Assembly: GCF_013620825.1 (NCBI RefSeq)
Contig: NZ_NJIC01000001.1
Location: forward strand, 124,001-188,000
Source of the DNA: Rhodanobacter sp. PCA2
Lineage (GTDB): Bacteria > Pseudomonadota > Gammaproteobacteria > Xanthomonadales > Rhodanobacteraceae
Reading direction: 5' to 3'
DNA length: 64,000 bases
Both the position numbers and the translations under genes were made by a program. Shown here piece by piece: positions 27,315 through 36,152 of this stretch. How positions within the stretch are numbered: the stretch's first letter is position 1; each line of letters begins with the position of its first letter. Under the pieces are notes generated by a model. It was not told the DNA's origin, searched no databases, and saw only the letters and a list, made by a program, of their open reading frames with translations.

Positions 27315-27860
27315 ATGCCGGCCCATCTGACCCAATACCTGATCATGGTGCCCTTGCTGGCGTGGATGGTCTGGCGGCGCGTGAGCCGCCAGTTCGGCCG
27401 CCAGCCGATCCGGCGCAAGCGGATGACGGCGCGCATCGTGATGTTCGCGGCGATCGGCGGCCTGCTGATGCTGGGCGGCCTGCACGACATCCGGCTGGCC
27501 GAGGGCGTGCTCGGCGGCGCCATCCTCGGCGCGGCGCTGGGCCTGGTCGGCCTGCGCCTGACGCGTTTCGAGACCGATCCGGTCAAGGGCGACTGCTACG
27601 TGCCCAACCCCTGGATCGGCGCCCTGCTCACCGCACTGCTGCTGGGGCGGCTGGCCTGGCGCTTCATGGCAATGCTGGCGCCGCATGGGCAGCACGCCGA
27701 TGCGTTCGCTCCTGGTGCGGACATGCAGATGGGCTACCAGGCCAGTCCGCTGACCATGCTGGTGGTCGGCCTGCTGGTCGGCTACTACATCGCCTACTAC
27801 GCCGGCCTGCTGGTGCACCACCGGCGCTACCAGCAGTCGCGCGTTTCCGAAGCCGCCTGA
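27315..27860 (+). CDS. CcdC/DUF1453-like inner-membrane protein
   Basis: A 181-residue protein with four membrane helices (about residues 5-20, 42-60, 65-85, 100-118, and a further one at 145-168). The arrangement RRVSRQFGRQPI-RRKRM before a GG-rich helix and LRLTRFETDP...YVPNPWIG resembles the DUF1453 (CcdC-like) family. The ATG at 27315 was chosen; a GTG three codons earlier is possible and neither has a clear ribosome site. The role is unknown. Confidence 0.7.
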   Translation: MPAHLTQYLIMVPLLAWMVWRRVSRQFGRQPIRRKRMTARIVMFAAIGGLLMLGGLHDIRLAEGVLGGAILGAALGLVGLRLTRFETDPVKGDCYVPNPWIGALLTALLLGRLAWRFMAMLAPHGQHADAFAPGADMQMGYQASPLTMLVVGLLVGYYIAYYAGLLVHHRRYQQSRVSEAA

Positions 27861-27890
27861 GGCGGAAGCCGCGCGACGCAGCCCGGCGGC

Positions 27891-28274
27891 TCAGGGCGCG
27901 ACGCTGAAGTCGATCTCCAGCGGATACGGCGCCGGCGCCGGCGGCGGCGCGGGCAGCATCCATGCGGCGAAGCGGGCCGCCATGCAGCTGGCGACCGGCG
28001 TGGCCGGCTGCGCCACGATGCGCTGCGGCTTGCCGTGCGCGTCCACGTCCAGCACCAGGGTGAACGGCGACTTGTCGTCGTGGTTGGCGGCGAGGCAGGC
28101 CTTGTAGGCATCGGTGGTCGGGTTGCCGATCCTGCCCCACAGCGCCTTCTGGTAGGCCGGCCCGGTGGCGGCGGCCTCGGCCATCTTCGCCTGCCGCACG
28201 CGCGCGGCGAAATCGTCGCCGGCGTTCGCGGGCGACGGGAGCAGCCACAGGGCCAGGGCGAGGGCGAGGGACAT
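27891..28274 (-). CDS. exported small protein of unknown function
   Basis: A 127-residue protein with a signal peptide ending SPANAGDD. The mature part has two cysteines (AYKACLAAN and VASCMAARF), suiting a disulphide in the periplasm, and a FTLVLDVDAHGKPQRI segment reminiscent of the TonB-C/AgmX pattern of variable-residue proteins. I do not recognise a defined family. It is convergent with the DUF1453-like gene and 34 bases downstream of the GAF-EAL gene, with which it could share a transcript. Confidence 0.7.
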   Translation of the reverse strand: MSLALALALWLLPSPANAGDDFAARVRQAKMAEAAATGPAYQKALWGRIGNPTTDAYKACLAANHDDKSPFTLVLDVDAHGKPQRIVAQPATPVASCMAARFAAWMLPAPPPAPAPYPLEIDFSVAP

Positions 28275-28308
28275 GCGGGCGATCCGGCAGCGGGGGATGG
28301 GCGCGACC

Positions 28309-30120
28309 TTAGCAGCCCGGCGTGGCCGGCGCGGCGCGGGCGGCCGCGTGCCGGTGCAGCCAGCCGGCCACCGCCGGGCCGGGCATGGGCCGGGCGATGT
28401 AGTTGCCCTGCACCTCGTCGCAGGGCATGTCGCGGATCGCGGCGAGTTCGCGCGCGGTTTCCACGCCTTCCATCACCACGCGGAAACCGAGCTCGCGGCC
28501 CAGCGCCGCCATCGAGCGCACGATCGCGGCATCGTGGGCGCGGGTGTCCAGCGCGCGCACCAGCGACTTGTCGATCTTCAGGCCGGTGGCCGGCATCCGG
28601 CGCAAGGCGTCGAGGTTGCTGTAGCCGATGCCGAAGTCGTCGATCGCGATGCCCATGCCGGCGCTGCGCAGCGCGGCGAGCACGCCGCGGTTGAGCTCGT
28701 CGTGGTGGATCGCGATGCTTTCGGTGAACTCCAGTTCCAGCCGGGCCAGCGGCACGCCGTGGCGTTGCGCGGCGGCGACCAGGCGTTTCTCCAGCATCGC
28801 GTCCAGGTCGATGCTGGAGACGTTCAGCGACAGCCGCAGGTCCAGGCCGCCGCGCAGCCACTGGGCGAGCTGGGCGAGGCCGCAGTCGAACACCCAGTCG
28901 GTGAGCGAGCGCATCAGCCCGGCCTGTTCGGCCAGCGGCACGAACGCGCCGGGCGACACCTCGCCCAGGGTGGGGTGGTGCCAGCGCGCCAGCGCCTCCA
29001 GCGCCACGCAGCGCCCGCTGGCCAGGTCCACGCGCGGCTGGTAGTGCAGCTCCAGTTCGGTGCGGTCGGACAGCGCGGCCGCCAGTTCGGTGACCAGGAA
29101 GAATTCCTGCCGCTGGCGTTCGTCCTGGTCGCGGTCGTACACCGACCAGCCGTTCGCGCTGCCCTGCGCGAGATGGGAAGCGCTCATCACCCGGCGCAGC
29201 GGGTCGCCGCCGCGCAGTTCCACCGCCTCGGCGCGCAGCAGGCCCACGCCGGGCTGCAGCGTGAGCGGCACGCCCTGGCAGTCCACCGGGTCGCGCAGCG
29301 TGGCCACCAGCGCATCCAGCCGCATGGGCGTGGGCGCGTCGTGCGAGCCCGCCAGCAGCACCGCCAGCCGGGTCGCGCCCACCTGGTAGAGCTGCATGTC
29401 CGCCGTCATCCAGGCCTGCACCCGCTCGGCGGTGGCGCGCATCAGCGCGTCGGCGTAGCTGTGGCCCATCGCGCGCACGAACGCGTTGAAGCGCGTCACC
29501 GGCGCGACCTCGATCGCTACCAGCCAGGCGTGCCCCGTTTCGTGCGGCAACTGCGCCGCCAGGTCGGCGAAGAACGCATTGCGGTGCGGCAGTCGCGTCG
29601 CCGGGTCGATGCGGTTGACGTAGTAGCGCAGCGCGGCGCCGGTGCCGGCCAGCGCCGCCGCATCGCGCAGCGCGGCGCGTTCGCCGGGGGCGAGGGTCAG
29701 GCGCGGGCGGCGGTCGATCGCGAGCAGCGCACCCAGCAACTGACCGTCCAGGCCGAACACGGGCTCGGCGGCGAGGAAGGCGACCTCGGCGCGCACCGGG
29801 TCGGTGCCGGCGGGCTGGAATCGGGCATCCTCGCGGGCGTCGGCGATCACCTCGGCGCTGCCGTGCCGCGCCACCTCGCGGCAGGCGGCCAGCAGCGCGG
29901 CGTCCAGCGCGAACGTGCCCGGATGGCCGGGCGAGGCGTACCAGTAGGCGCTGCCGTCGGCCAGCAGCAAGGCCACCAGCGGCACGCCCAGCGCGCTGGA
30001 GGCGAGTCGCGCCACCGCTTCGAAGCCGGGCAGGGCATGCTTCTCGTCCGCGTCCGGGGGTGCCGGCGCGGCGTCGGCTTCAGGCGCTCCGTCCGGGAGC
30101 GAACCTTGGGAGATCCCCAT
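28309..30120 (-). CDS. GAF-(degenerate GGDEF)-EAL phosphodiesterase
   Basis: A 603-residue soluble protein. Residues about 30-165 form a GAF-like sensor and about 175-325 a GGDEF fold whose signature reads VGATR, so it cannot make c-di-GMP. Residues about 345-590 form an EAL domain with EALARW, NVSSIDL, EFTES, DDFGIGYSNL and EGVET. Substitution of Thr by Ile in the DDFGTG loop and Leu by Phe in ELTE are deviations that could lower, but need not abolish, phosphodiesterase activity. AGGGGA precedes the ATG. It is one of four c-di-GMP-related proteins in the window. Confidence 0.88.
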   Translation of the reverse strand: MGISQGSLPDGAPEADAAPAPPDADEKHALPGFEAVARLASSALGVPLVALLLADGSAYWYASPGHPGTFALDAALLAACREVARHGSAEVIADAREDARFQPAGTDPVRAEVAFLAAEPVFGLDGQLLGALLAIDRRPRLTLAPGERAALRDAAALAGTGAALRYYVNRIDPATRLPHRNAFFADLAAQLPHETGHAWLVAIEVAPVTRFNAFVRAMGHSYADALMRATAERVQAWMTADMQLYQVGATRLAVLLAGSHDAPTPMRLDALVATLRDPVDCQGVPLTLQPGVGLLRAEAVELRGGDPLRRVMSASHLAQGSANGWSVYDRDQDERQRQEFFLVTELAAALSDRTELELHYQPRVDLASGRCVALEALARWHHPTLGEVSPGAFVPLAEQAGLMRSLTDWVFDCGLAQLAQWLRGGLDLRLSLNVSSIDLDAMLEKRLVAAAQRHGVPLARLELEFTESIAIHHDELNRGVLAALRSAGMGIAIDDFGIGYSNLDALRRMPATGLKIDKSLVRALDTRAHDAAIVRSMAALGRELGFRVVMEGVETARELAAIRDMPCDEVQGNYIARPMPGPAVAGWLHRHAAARAAPATPGC

Positions 30121-30217
30121 CTTCCCGTCCCCTTGCGCGGCCGCACCGTGCCAGCCCCGGGAGGCTACCGCGCGGACGCGGACGTGGCAATCGACGGAGG
30201 GGCAGGACCGGCCGGAG

Positions 30218-31345
30218 TCAGTCGGCGCGATGCGGCAGCGCCAGGTATTCCTCGCTCTGCATCTCGATCAGGCGCGATTCGGTGCGGCCGAACTCCGCGC
30301 GCAGGCGCTCGCCGTCGTACAGCTCGGTGATCGGCGCGGCGGCGGAGAGGATCAGTTTCACATGACGGTCATAAAACTCGTCGACCAGTTGCACGAAGCG
30401 CTTCGCCGCGTCTTCGCTGTAGACGGTGAACTGCGGCACGTCGGAGACGATGACCGCGGGGCCGGCCTTGGCCAGCGCGATGTAGTCGGCCACGGCGCGC
30501 GGGCCTTCGCACAGCGCGGCGAAGTCGAACCACAGGATGTTGTCCGCGCGCCTGCGGCAGGGGATCGCGCGGCCGTTGATCTCCAGCGCGCCGCCTTCGG
30601 CCACGTCGCCCACCGCGTGGTCGTGGAAGATGCGTTCCAGCGCGCGGTGCGCCTCCGCGCCTGGCGGCGTGTGGTACACGGCGGCCTGGCTCAGCGCGCG
30701 CAGGCGCCAGTCGTGGGCGGAGGCCATGCGCAGCACGTGGCACTGCTGCTCCAGCAATGCGATCGCGGGCAGGAAGCGCGCGCGCTGCAGGCCGTCCTTG
30801 TAGAGATCCGATGGCGCCGTGTTCGAGGTGGTGACCAGGGCCACGCCACGCGCGAACAGGCATTCCAGCAGGCGCGCGAGGATCATCGCGTCGCCGATGT
30901 CGTTGACCAGGAATTCGTCCAGGCACAGCACGCGGCAGCGCGCGGCGAGGCCGGCGGCGACCTCGGCCAGCGGGTCCTGCCGTTCGCCCAGCTCGCGCAG
31001 GCGCTCGTGCACCTCGGCCATGAAGCGATGGAAGTGCCGGCGCAGCGCCACGCCGTGCGGCAGGCTGGCGACGAACAGGTCCATCAGGAAGGTCTTGCCG
31101 CGGCCCACCGTGCCCCACAGGTACAGGCCCGGCGGCGGCGCGGCGGTTTCGCTGGCGAGCAGCGATTTCAGCCGTCCGAACAGGCCGCCGTTGCCGCCGT
31201 TGCCGTTCGCCGCGGCGCACAGCGCGGCATGCAGGCGGTCCAGTTCGGGCAGCACGGCGAGTTGCGCGGGGTCGGATTCCCAGCGGTGCGCGGCCACGCC
31301 TTCCTGGTAGCGCACGCTGGGTGCGGGCGAAGAGGTTTCACTCAT
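30218..31345 (-). CDS. zapE: ZapE/AFG1-type ATPase
   Basis: A 375-residue P-loop ATPase of the AFG1 family; E. coli ZapE associates with the FtsZ ring at constriction. Walker A is GTVGRGKT (78-85), followed by FLMDLF. Walker B is VLCLDEFLVND, near residue 138, and the family signature TTSNTAPSDLYKDGLQRARFLP follows. The length equals the usual value of about 375. It is cytosolic, followed 42 bases later by a small exported DUF2845-like gene. Confidence 0.9.
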   Translation of the reverse strand: MSETSSPAPSVRYQEGVAAHRWESDPAQLAVLPELDRLHAALCAAANGNGGNGGLFGRLKSLLASETAAPPPGLYLWGTVGRGKTFLMDLFVASLPHGVALRRHFHRFMAEVHERLRELGERQDPLAEVAAGLAARCRVLCLDEFLVNDIGDAMILARLLECLFARGVALVTTSNTAPSDLYKDGLQRARFLPAIALLEQQCHVLRMASAHDWRLRALSQAAVYHTPPGAEAHRALERIFHDHAVGDVAEGGALEINGRAIPCRRRADNILWFDFAALCEGPRAVADYIALAKAGPAVIVSDVPQFTVYSEDAAKRFVQLVDEFYDRHVKLILSAAAPITELYDGERLRAEFGRTESRLIEMQSEEYLALPHRAD

Positions 31346-31387
31346 GCGGCAGTCATCGGCGTCGACGGCTTCGCCGCCGCGACACGT

Positions 31388-31699
31388 TCAAAAGATGTCC
31401 TTGATGCAGATCACCTGGCCGTTGGCGATGTAGATCTGCACGGTCTTGCGGCCCTGCACGTAGTCGAGGCGGAAGCCGCGCAGCGCGCCGTAGATGTTCT
31501 GCATCTCGATCCGGCTCGCGGGCTGGCCGGCGATCTGGATCACCTTCTCCTCGGAGTCGCCGGTGGTGATTACCCTGGTGCCGAAGCGCGCGGTATCGGA
31601 ACCGCAGCGCACGGTGTCGGAGCCGATGCGCACGGTGGACTGGGCCAGCGCCTGGAAGGCGAGCAGCAGCCCGGCGACGAGCACGATCCATCGTTTCAT
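31388..31699 (-). CDS. DUF2845-like exported protein
   Basis: A 103-residue protein with a signal peptide ending FQALAQ. The mature part has the CGSDTARFGTRVITTGDS...VIQIAGQP pattern of DUF2845 proteins (a repeated Cys-Gly-Ser, then a G(D/E)SxxxVxxxxGxP motif), and a C-terminal cysteine (QVICIKD). Such proteins are small periplasmic proteins of unknown function common in this order. Confidence 0.78.
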   Translation of the reverse strand: MKRWIVLVAGLLLAFQALAQSTVRIGSDTVRCGSDTARFGTRVITTGDSEEKVIQIAGQPASRIEMQNIYGALRGFRLDYVQGRKTVQIYIANGQVICIKDIF

Positions 31700-31752
31700 G
31701 ATGTCGACTGCATGGATGGGGAGGTGCCCGGATTATAAGGGGCGGCGCGCGT

Positions 31753-32439
31753 TCAGCCGCGCGGCGGCGGCAGCCAGTCCTGGATCGCGTGCTTCACTGC
31801 GCCGCGCAGGTCCATCAGCCGGCGATGGAAGAAGTGGCCGGTCTCGGGCATGCGGATCAGTTCGGGCGGTTGTTCCATGCCGGCTATCCAGTCGAACACG
31901 GCCTGCGGTTCCACCACCTCGTCGGCTTCGCCCATCACCACCAGCCACGGGCAGGCGGGCAGCACGTCGTCGGCTATCGACCAGCGCCCCACCGGCGGCG
32001 CGATGCTGACCAGCGCATCGGCGCCGAGCCGCACCGCGCTGCGGATCGTCACGTAGCTGCCGAACGAGAAGCCGGCCAGCCACAGCGCGTCGTGCGGGCG
32101 CACGCGGCGCAGCCAGGCCACCACGGCGGCGAGGTCCTCGCTTTCGCCGTTGCCATCGTCGTAGCTGCCCGCCGAGTCGCCGGTGCCGCGGAAGTTGAAG
32201 CGCAGCGTGTCCAGCCCCGACTCGCGCAACGCGCGCTCCACCATCGTCACCACCTTGTTGTGCATGGTGCCGCCCTGCACGGGGTTGGGATGGCAGATCA
32301 CCGCCGTGCCGGCGCGCGCGCCGGGGCGCTCGGCCAGGTCGGTGATGGTTTCGAGCTTGCCGGCGGGGCCGGCCAGCGCGAAGCTGGCGGCCTGGTCGGG
32401 AAAGCTGGCGGGGTCGTCGGGAAATACGGTGGGTGACAT
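31753..32439 (-). CDS. alpha/beta hydrolase (dienelactone-hydrolase-like/YicC-type)
   Basis: A 228-residue cytosolic alpha/beta hydrolase. The early HPNPVQGGTMHNKVV motif and FNFRGTGDSAG motif are typical of this small-esterase group. The nucleophile is the serine of AGFSFGSYV; the aspartate is in the VVMGEADEVV region, and the histidine is in PETGHFFH. The substrate cannot be named. It is divergent from the ACP phosphodiesterase gene with a 60-base gap. Confidence 0.82.
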   Translation of the reverse strand: MSPTVFPDDPASFPDQAASFALAGPAGKLETITDLAERPGARAGTAVICHPNPVQGGTMHNKVVTMVERALRESGLDTLRFNFRGTGDSAGSYDDGNGESEDLAAVVAWLRRVRPHDALWLAGFSFGSYVTIRSAVRLGADALVSIAPPVGRWSIADDVLPACPWLVVMGEADEVVEPQAVFDWIAGMEQPPELIRMPETGHFFHRRLMDLRGAVKHAIQDWLPPPRG

Positions 32440-32499
32440 GCCGAAGATGATAACCGCCGCTGCCGCCTGCCGCTGCCGCCGACAGGCGGGCACGCACCG

Positions 32500-33093
32500 G
32501 TGAACCATCTCGCGCACCTGCTGCTGGCCGGTCCCGACGAGCCGCTGCGCCTGGGCGGCCTGCTCGGCGATTTCGTGCGCGGCGCGCCCGACCCGGCGCT
32601 GCCGCCACGCGTGGCGCAGGGCATCCGCCTGCATCGCGCCATCGACGCCTATACCGACAGCCATCCCGAGGTCGTGGCCGCGCGGGCGCGGTTTGCGCCG
32701 CCGTACCGGCGCTACGCCGGCATCGCGCTGGATGTGTGGTTCGACCACTGCCTGGCGCGCGACTTCGCACGCTGGAGCGCGCAGCCGCTGGCGGCGTTCT
32801 CCGGCGATGCACTCGGGCTGCTGTGGCGCCAGGACGCGCAGCTGCCGCCGGCCCTGCGCCGCTTCCGCGCCTACATGCAGGCGCACGACCTGCCGGCGGG
32901 TTACGCCCGGCGCGAGGAAATCGGAAAGGCGCTGGAGGGCATCGCCGGACGCCTGCAGCGGGACAACCCGCTGGACCGGATGCTGCCACTGCTGGCGGCG
33001 CTGGATGCGCCGCTGCAGGCGCACTTCGACGCGTTCTTTCCGCAATTGCAGGCGTTCGCGCAGGAATGGATGGGGGAGAACGTGGAAGGGTGA
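32500..33093 (+). CDS. acpH: acyl-carrier-protein phosphodiesterase (AcpH-type)
   Basis: A 197-residue member of the DUF479/AcpH family, which removes the 4'-phosphopantetheine from acyl carrier protein. The start is GTG at 32500 (MNHLAHLLLAGPDEPLRLGGLLGDFVRG). The family's conserved HLAH and GDF motifs and the LHRAIDAYTDSHPEV segment are visible, as is DVWFDHCLA. The length fits. It converges on the aldehyde dehydrogenase gene across a palindromic terminator-like region. Confidence 0.88.
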   Translation: MNHLAHLLLAGPDEPLRLGGLLGDFVRGAPDPALPPRVAQGIRLHRAIDAYTDSHPEVVAARARFAPPYRRYAGIALDVWFDHCLARDFARWSAQPLAAFSGDALGLLWRQDAQLPPALRRFRAYMQAHDLPAGYARREEIGKALEGIAGRLQRDNPLDRMLPLLAALDAPLQAHFDAFFPQLQAFAQEWMGENVEG

Positions 33094-33166
33094 CGGGCTT
33101 TCTCCCTGCGCCTGTGTGCAGGGGATGGGGTAATGCAATCTCACCGCGCGCCTGCCCCCCTCCCAG

Positions 33167-33190
33167 CCTCCCCCTGCATGCAGGGGGAGG
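33167..33190. repeat. 24-base perfect palindrome between convergent genes
   Basis: A fully self-complementary G+C-rich block with a central TGCA and arms of Cs and Gs, set between the convergent acpH and aldehyde dehydrogenase genes. It can serve as a bidirectional transcription stop or be a small dispersed repeat. A related GTGCAGGGGATGGGG stretch lies about 50 bases to the left. No U-run is present on either side. Confidence 0.55.
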
Positions 33191-33197
33191 GGAACAC

Positions 33198-34733
33198 TTA
33201 CAGGTCGAACTTGATGCCCTGCGCCAGCGGCAGCGCGTCGGAGTAGTTGATGGTGTTGGTCTGCCTGCGCATGTAGGCCTGCCACGCGGTGGAGCCCGAC
33301 TCGCGGCCGCCGCCGGTTTCCTTCTCGCCGCCGAACGCGCCGCCGATCTCCGCACCGGAGGTGCCGATGTTGACGTTGGCGATGCCGCAGTCGCTGCCCG
33401 CCGCCGACAGATACTGCTCGGCCGCCTTCAGGTTCTGCGTGAAGATCGCCGCCGACAGGCCTTGCGGCACGCTGTTCTGCAGTTCGATCGCCTCGTCCAG
33501 GGTCTTGAACGGCATCACGTAGAGGATGGGCGCGAAGGTTTCCGTCTGCACCACCTCGTCGCTGTTCTTCAGGCCCGTGACGATGGTCGGCAGCACGAAG
33601 TTGCCCTTGCGGTCGCCGAGCGCGGCGCCGCCGGTCGCGACCTTGCCGCCGGCCGCCTTGGCCTTTTCCACGGCGGCGAGGTAGGCCTGCACGGCGTCCT
33701 TGCTGTTCAACGGACCCATCAGCGTGGTGGCCAGGGTCGGGTCGCCGATCTTGCCTTCCACCTGCTTGTAGGCGGTGACCAGCCGGGCGGTGACGTCGTC
33801 GGCGATGGACTCGTGCACGAACACGCGGCGCGTGCTGGTGCAGCGCTGGCCGGCGGTGCCGACGGCGCCGAACACGATGGCCGGGATCGCCAGCTTCAGG
33901 TCCGCGCTCTCGTCCAGGATGATGGCGTTGTTGCCGCCCAGCTCCAGCAGCGAACGGCCCATGCGCTGGGCCACGCGCTCGCCCACGTGGCGGCCCACCT
34001 TGGTGGAGCCGGTGAAGCTGATCAGCGGGATGCGCTTGTCGTCCACGAACTGCTGCGACAGTTCCACGCCGGCGTCGTTGAACAGGAAGAAGATGTCGGG
34101 GAAGCCGCCGGCCTTCAGCGCCTCGTTGCAGATCTTCATCGTGGCGATGGCCGAGAGCGGGGTCTTCGGCGAGGGCTTCCAGATGCAGACGTCGCCGCAC
34201 ACCGCCGCGAGGAAGGCGTTCCACGCCCACACCGCGACCGGGAAGTTGAACGCGCTGATGATGCCGACCAGGCCGACCGGGTGCCACTGCTCGTACATGC
34301 GGTGGCCGGGGCGCTCGGAGTGCATGGTGTAGCCGTAGAGCATGCGGCTCTGGCCCACCGCGAAATCGGCGATGTCGATCATCTCCTGCACTTCGCCGTC
34401 GCCCTCGGGCTTGATCTTGCCCATCTCCAGCGCGACCAGCGAACCCAGCGCATCCTTGTGCCTGCGCAGCGCCTCGCCGCACAGCCGCACCGCCTCGCCG
34501 CGACGCGGCGCCGGCGTGGCGCGCCAGAGCTTGAACGCGGCCTGCGCGCGCTCGACGATCAGCGCGTAGTCGGCCGCGCTGGAGGCGTGCACCGTGGCGA
34601 TGGCCTCGCCCGTGGCCGGATTCAGCGGCTGCAGCGTGCCGGCGTCGCTGGTCTTCGACCACTCGCCGTTGCCGAGATAGCTGCCGGAGTTGGCGTCGGC
34701 GAGGCCGAGCGCGGAGAGGATGCTGTGGGACAT
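33198..34733 (-). CDS. aldehyde dehydrogenase, ALDH7 type (alpha-aminoadipic semialdehyde/piperideine-6-carboxylate)
   Basis: A 511-residue NAD(P)-dependent aldehyde dehydrogenase. Catalytic Cys298 is in GTAGQRCTS, the general base Glu264 is in LLELGGNN, and Asn163 is in AFNFP. The start ATG is preceded by GGAG. The N-terminal [18 protein letters not shown] and the [26 protein letters not shown] region are characteristic of the ALDH7/AmaB group, which oxidises alpha-aminoadipic semialdehyde in lysine degradation. Exact substrate is inferred from subfamily resemblance, not from a lysine operon. Confidence 0.87.
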   Translation of the reverse strand: MSHSILSALGLADANSGSYLGNGEWSKTSDAGTLQPLNPATGEAIATVHASSAADYALIVERAQAAFKLWRATPAPRRGEAVRLCGEALRRHKDALGSLVALEMGKIKPEGDGEVQEMIDIADFAVGQSRMLYGYTMHSERPGHRMYEQWHPVGLVGIISAFNFPVAVWAWNAFLAAVCGDVCIWKPSPKTPLSAIATMKICNEALKAGGFPDIFFLFNDAGVELSQQFVDDKRIPLISFTGSTKVGRHVGERVAQRMGRSLLELGGNNAIILDESADLKLAIPAIVFGAVGTAGQRCTSTRRVFVHESIADDVTARLVTAYKQVEGKIGDPTLATTLMGPLNSKDAVQAYLAAVEKAKAAGGKVATGGAALGDRKGNFVLPTIVTGLKNSDEVVQTETFAPILYVMPFKTLDEAIELQNSVPQGLSAAIFTQNLKAAEQYLSAAGSDCGIANVNIGTSGAEIGGAFGGEKETGGGRESGSTAWQAYMRRQTNTINYSDALPLAQGIKFDL

Positions 34734-34847
34734 GGGAACTCCAGTGCCGGAGGCGCGCAGCGCCCCGTTTCGAAACGCCGATTCTAGCAGGGGCGCCCCC
34801 TGCGCCGGTTCGCGCACCGCGGCAATCCATGCCAGAATCCGCGCCTC

Positions 34848-34924
34848 GGCCCCGTAGCTCAGCTGGATAGAGCATCCCCCTCCTAAGGGGAAGGTCGCGC
34901 GTTCGAATCGCGCCGGGGTCACCA
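34848..34924 (+). tRNA. tRNA-Arg(CCT)
   Basis: Cloverleaf readable by eye: acceptor arm GGCCCCG/CGGGGTC, D-arm with AGCTCAGCTGGATAGAGC, anticodon arm TCCCC-CTCCTAA-GGGGA giving anticodon CCT, T-arm GCGCG-TTCGAAT-CGCGC, discriminator A and an encoded CCA end. One G-U-type pair in the acceptor stem (second pair). It is followed by a factor-independent terminator and reads AGG codons. Confidence 0.97.
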
Positions 34925-34932
34925 GATGCGCG

Positions 34933-34956
34933 AAGGCCGGCGAGAGCCGGCCTTTG
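34933..34956 (+). terminator. terminator after tRNA-Arg
   Basis: AAGGCCGGC-GAGA-GCCGGCCTT, a nine-base-pair hairpin with a four-base loop followed by TT, eight bases after the CCA end of the tRNA. Confidence 0.75.
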
Positions 34957-35032
34957 GCGTTGGGCGATGTCGTGGTTGTCGACGCGCTTGGGTCAGACGG
35001 CTGGTTCGTCCGCCATGAGCAAGTTGCCGCGC

Positions 35033-35491
35033 TTATGGGCAACTGAAGCTGGGGATGGGGTAGGAGTCTTTGCCCTTGGCTTTCGCTGCAGCAATCAGTT
35101 GGTCCTGTTCTTGCCACCACTTTGCATAACAGGCGCATTGCTTCTCGATTTCCAGCGGGCGACCGTTGAGATGGCGCCAGTAAGAAGCGAGCACGACGGC
35201 AGATGCGTCGTCGAATGACTGGGCGCCAAGGGCATGCAGTTTGTCGGCCAGCCTGGAATGGCCGGATCGGAACCACACATTTCTCATGTAAATACCCAAA
35301 CTCATATCCGCGTTTGCCACGGCCTCGGCTTCCGGGGTGTTCTTGAAAGCTTCGCGTTTTTGCGGTCCGAGTTGCTTGTCGAGTGCTGAAAACGCTTGCA
35401 ACATGGTGTTTGGAACCTCGCTGGCGCTGGCGATGATGGGTGCAAGGATGCACAAGAACAGAGCGATGAGTTTGGAGTGTCTTGGCATCAT
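35033..35491 (-). CDS. DUF6794-like exported protein, low-G+C islet
   Basis: A 152-residue protein with a signal peptide ([16 protein letters not shown]). The mature part matches the DUF6794 type: [20 protein letters not shown], then [11 protein letters not shown], and [14 protein letters not shown]. Function of that family is unknown. The first two codons are both ATG, and the open frame extends further upstream. Codons and third positions are markedly poorer in G+C than in neighbours (roughly half rather than four-fifths), which suggests horizontal acquisition beside tRNA-Arg. Confidence 0.72.
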   Translation of the reverse strand: MMPRHSKLIALFLCILAPIIASASEVPNTMLQAFSALDKQLGPQKREAFKNTPEAEAVANADMSLGIYMRNVWFRSGHSRLADKLHALGAQSFDDASAVVLASYWRHLNGRPLEIEKQCACYAKWWQEQDQLIAAAKAKGKDSYPIPSFSCP

Positions 35492-35609
35492 GGAACAACG
35501 CCCGAATTTGGTAGTTTGCTGTGCGGCAAACAAGGATTTCCTTGACGGCCGGTGCTGACATTCGGCATCCCCGATGACATATTGAATCGGCATTCATCCG
35601 GGCGAATGG

Positions 35610-36152
35610 CTAGGCCTGGCCTTCAGGGAGGAATGTTCCGACAATGACCAGAGCCAGCATGATTCCTCCGATCACCACCACGGCGATGTTTGCCGCGCCG
35701 AATTTATGGTTGCCGTCGTGGTCCGGTGCCGCCTTTCGGTTGATGGAGTTGATTGCTTTTTGTGCCGGAATCAGTGGAATGAAGGAAAGCATCGAAATGA
35801 GGGAGTAGGGGTCGGGTAGGCGATAAAGGATGGTGAGGATGATCCAGGCGGCCGCGAGCAGTCCGGGTGCCGGTACGGGAATGCCATCGCTTTTGGCCTC
35901 ATCGCTGATCCTTGTGAACAGGGAGTGGCATGTGAAGAAAGCAAAGAAGGCGCGCCAAAAAGGCGAGATATTCGATTTCTCACGCCCTTTTACGAGGACC
36001 CAGTTCTTGTAGAACCAATAAAGTTCGTAAAGGCCAAACGAGAAAATCGACAGCACGACAAGCTTGGTTGTGGACACCGGAAAGAACACGATGTCATCTG
36101 AAACGGTGACTTGTTCAAGCTGGGCGGCCGGTGCCTGATATGGATTTTCCAT
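35610..36152 (-). CDS. DUF4234-like membrane protein, low-G+C islet
   Basis: A 180-residue protein beginning MENPYQAPAAQLEQV, the NPYQAP-type N-terminus often seen in small Xanthomonadales membrane proteins. It has about three membrane helices: residues 28-52 (TTKLVVLSIFSFGLYELYWFY), about 96-112, and 155-175. It resembles DUF4234 proteins. Base composition is low in G+C like its neighbour, with which it is tandem (118-base gap). Function unknown; cotransfer with the preceding gene is likely. Confidence 0.7.
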   Translation of the reverse strand: MENPYQAPAAQLEQVTVSDDIVFFPVSTTKLVVLSIFSFGLYELYWFYKNWVLVKGREKSNISPFWRAFFAFFTCHSLFTRISDEAKSDGIPVPAPGLLAAAWIILTILYRLPDPYSLISMLSFIPLIPAQKAINSINRKAAPDHDGNHKFGAANIAVVVIGGIMLALVIVGTFLPEGQA

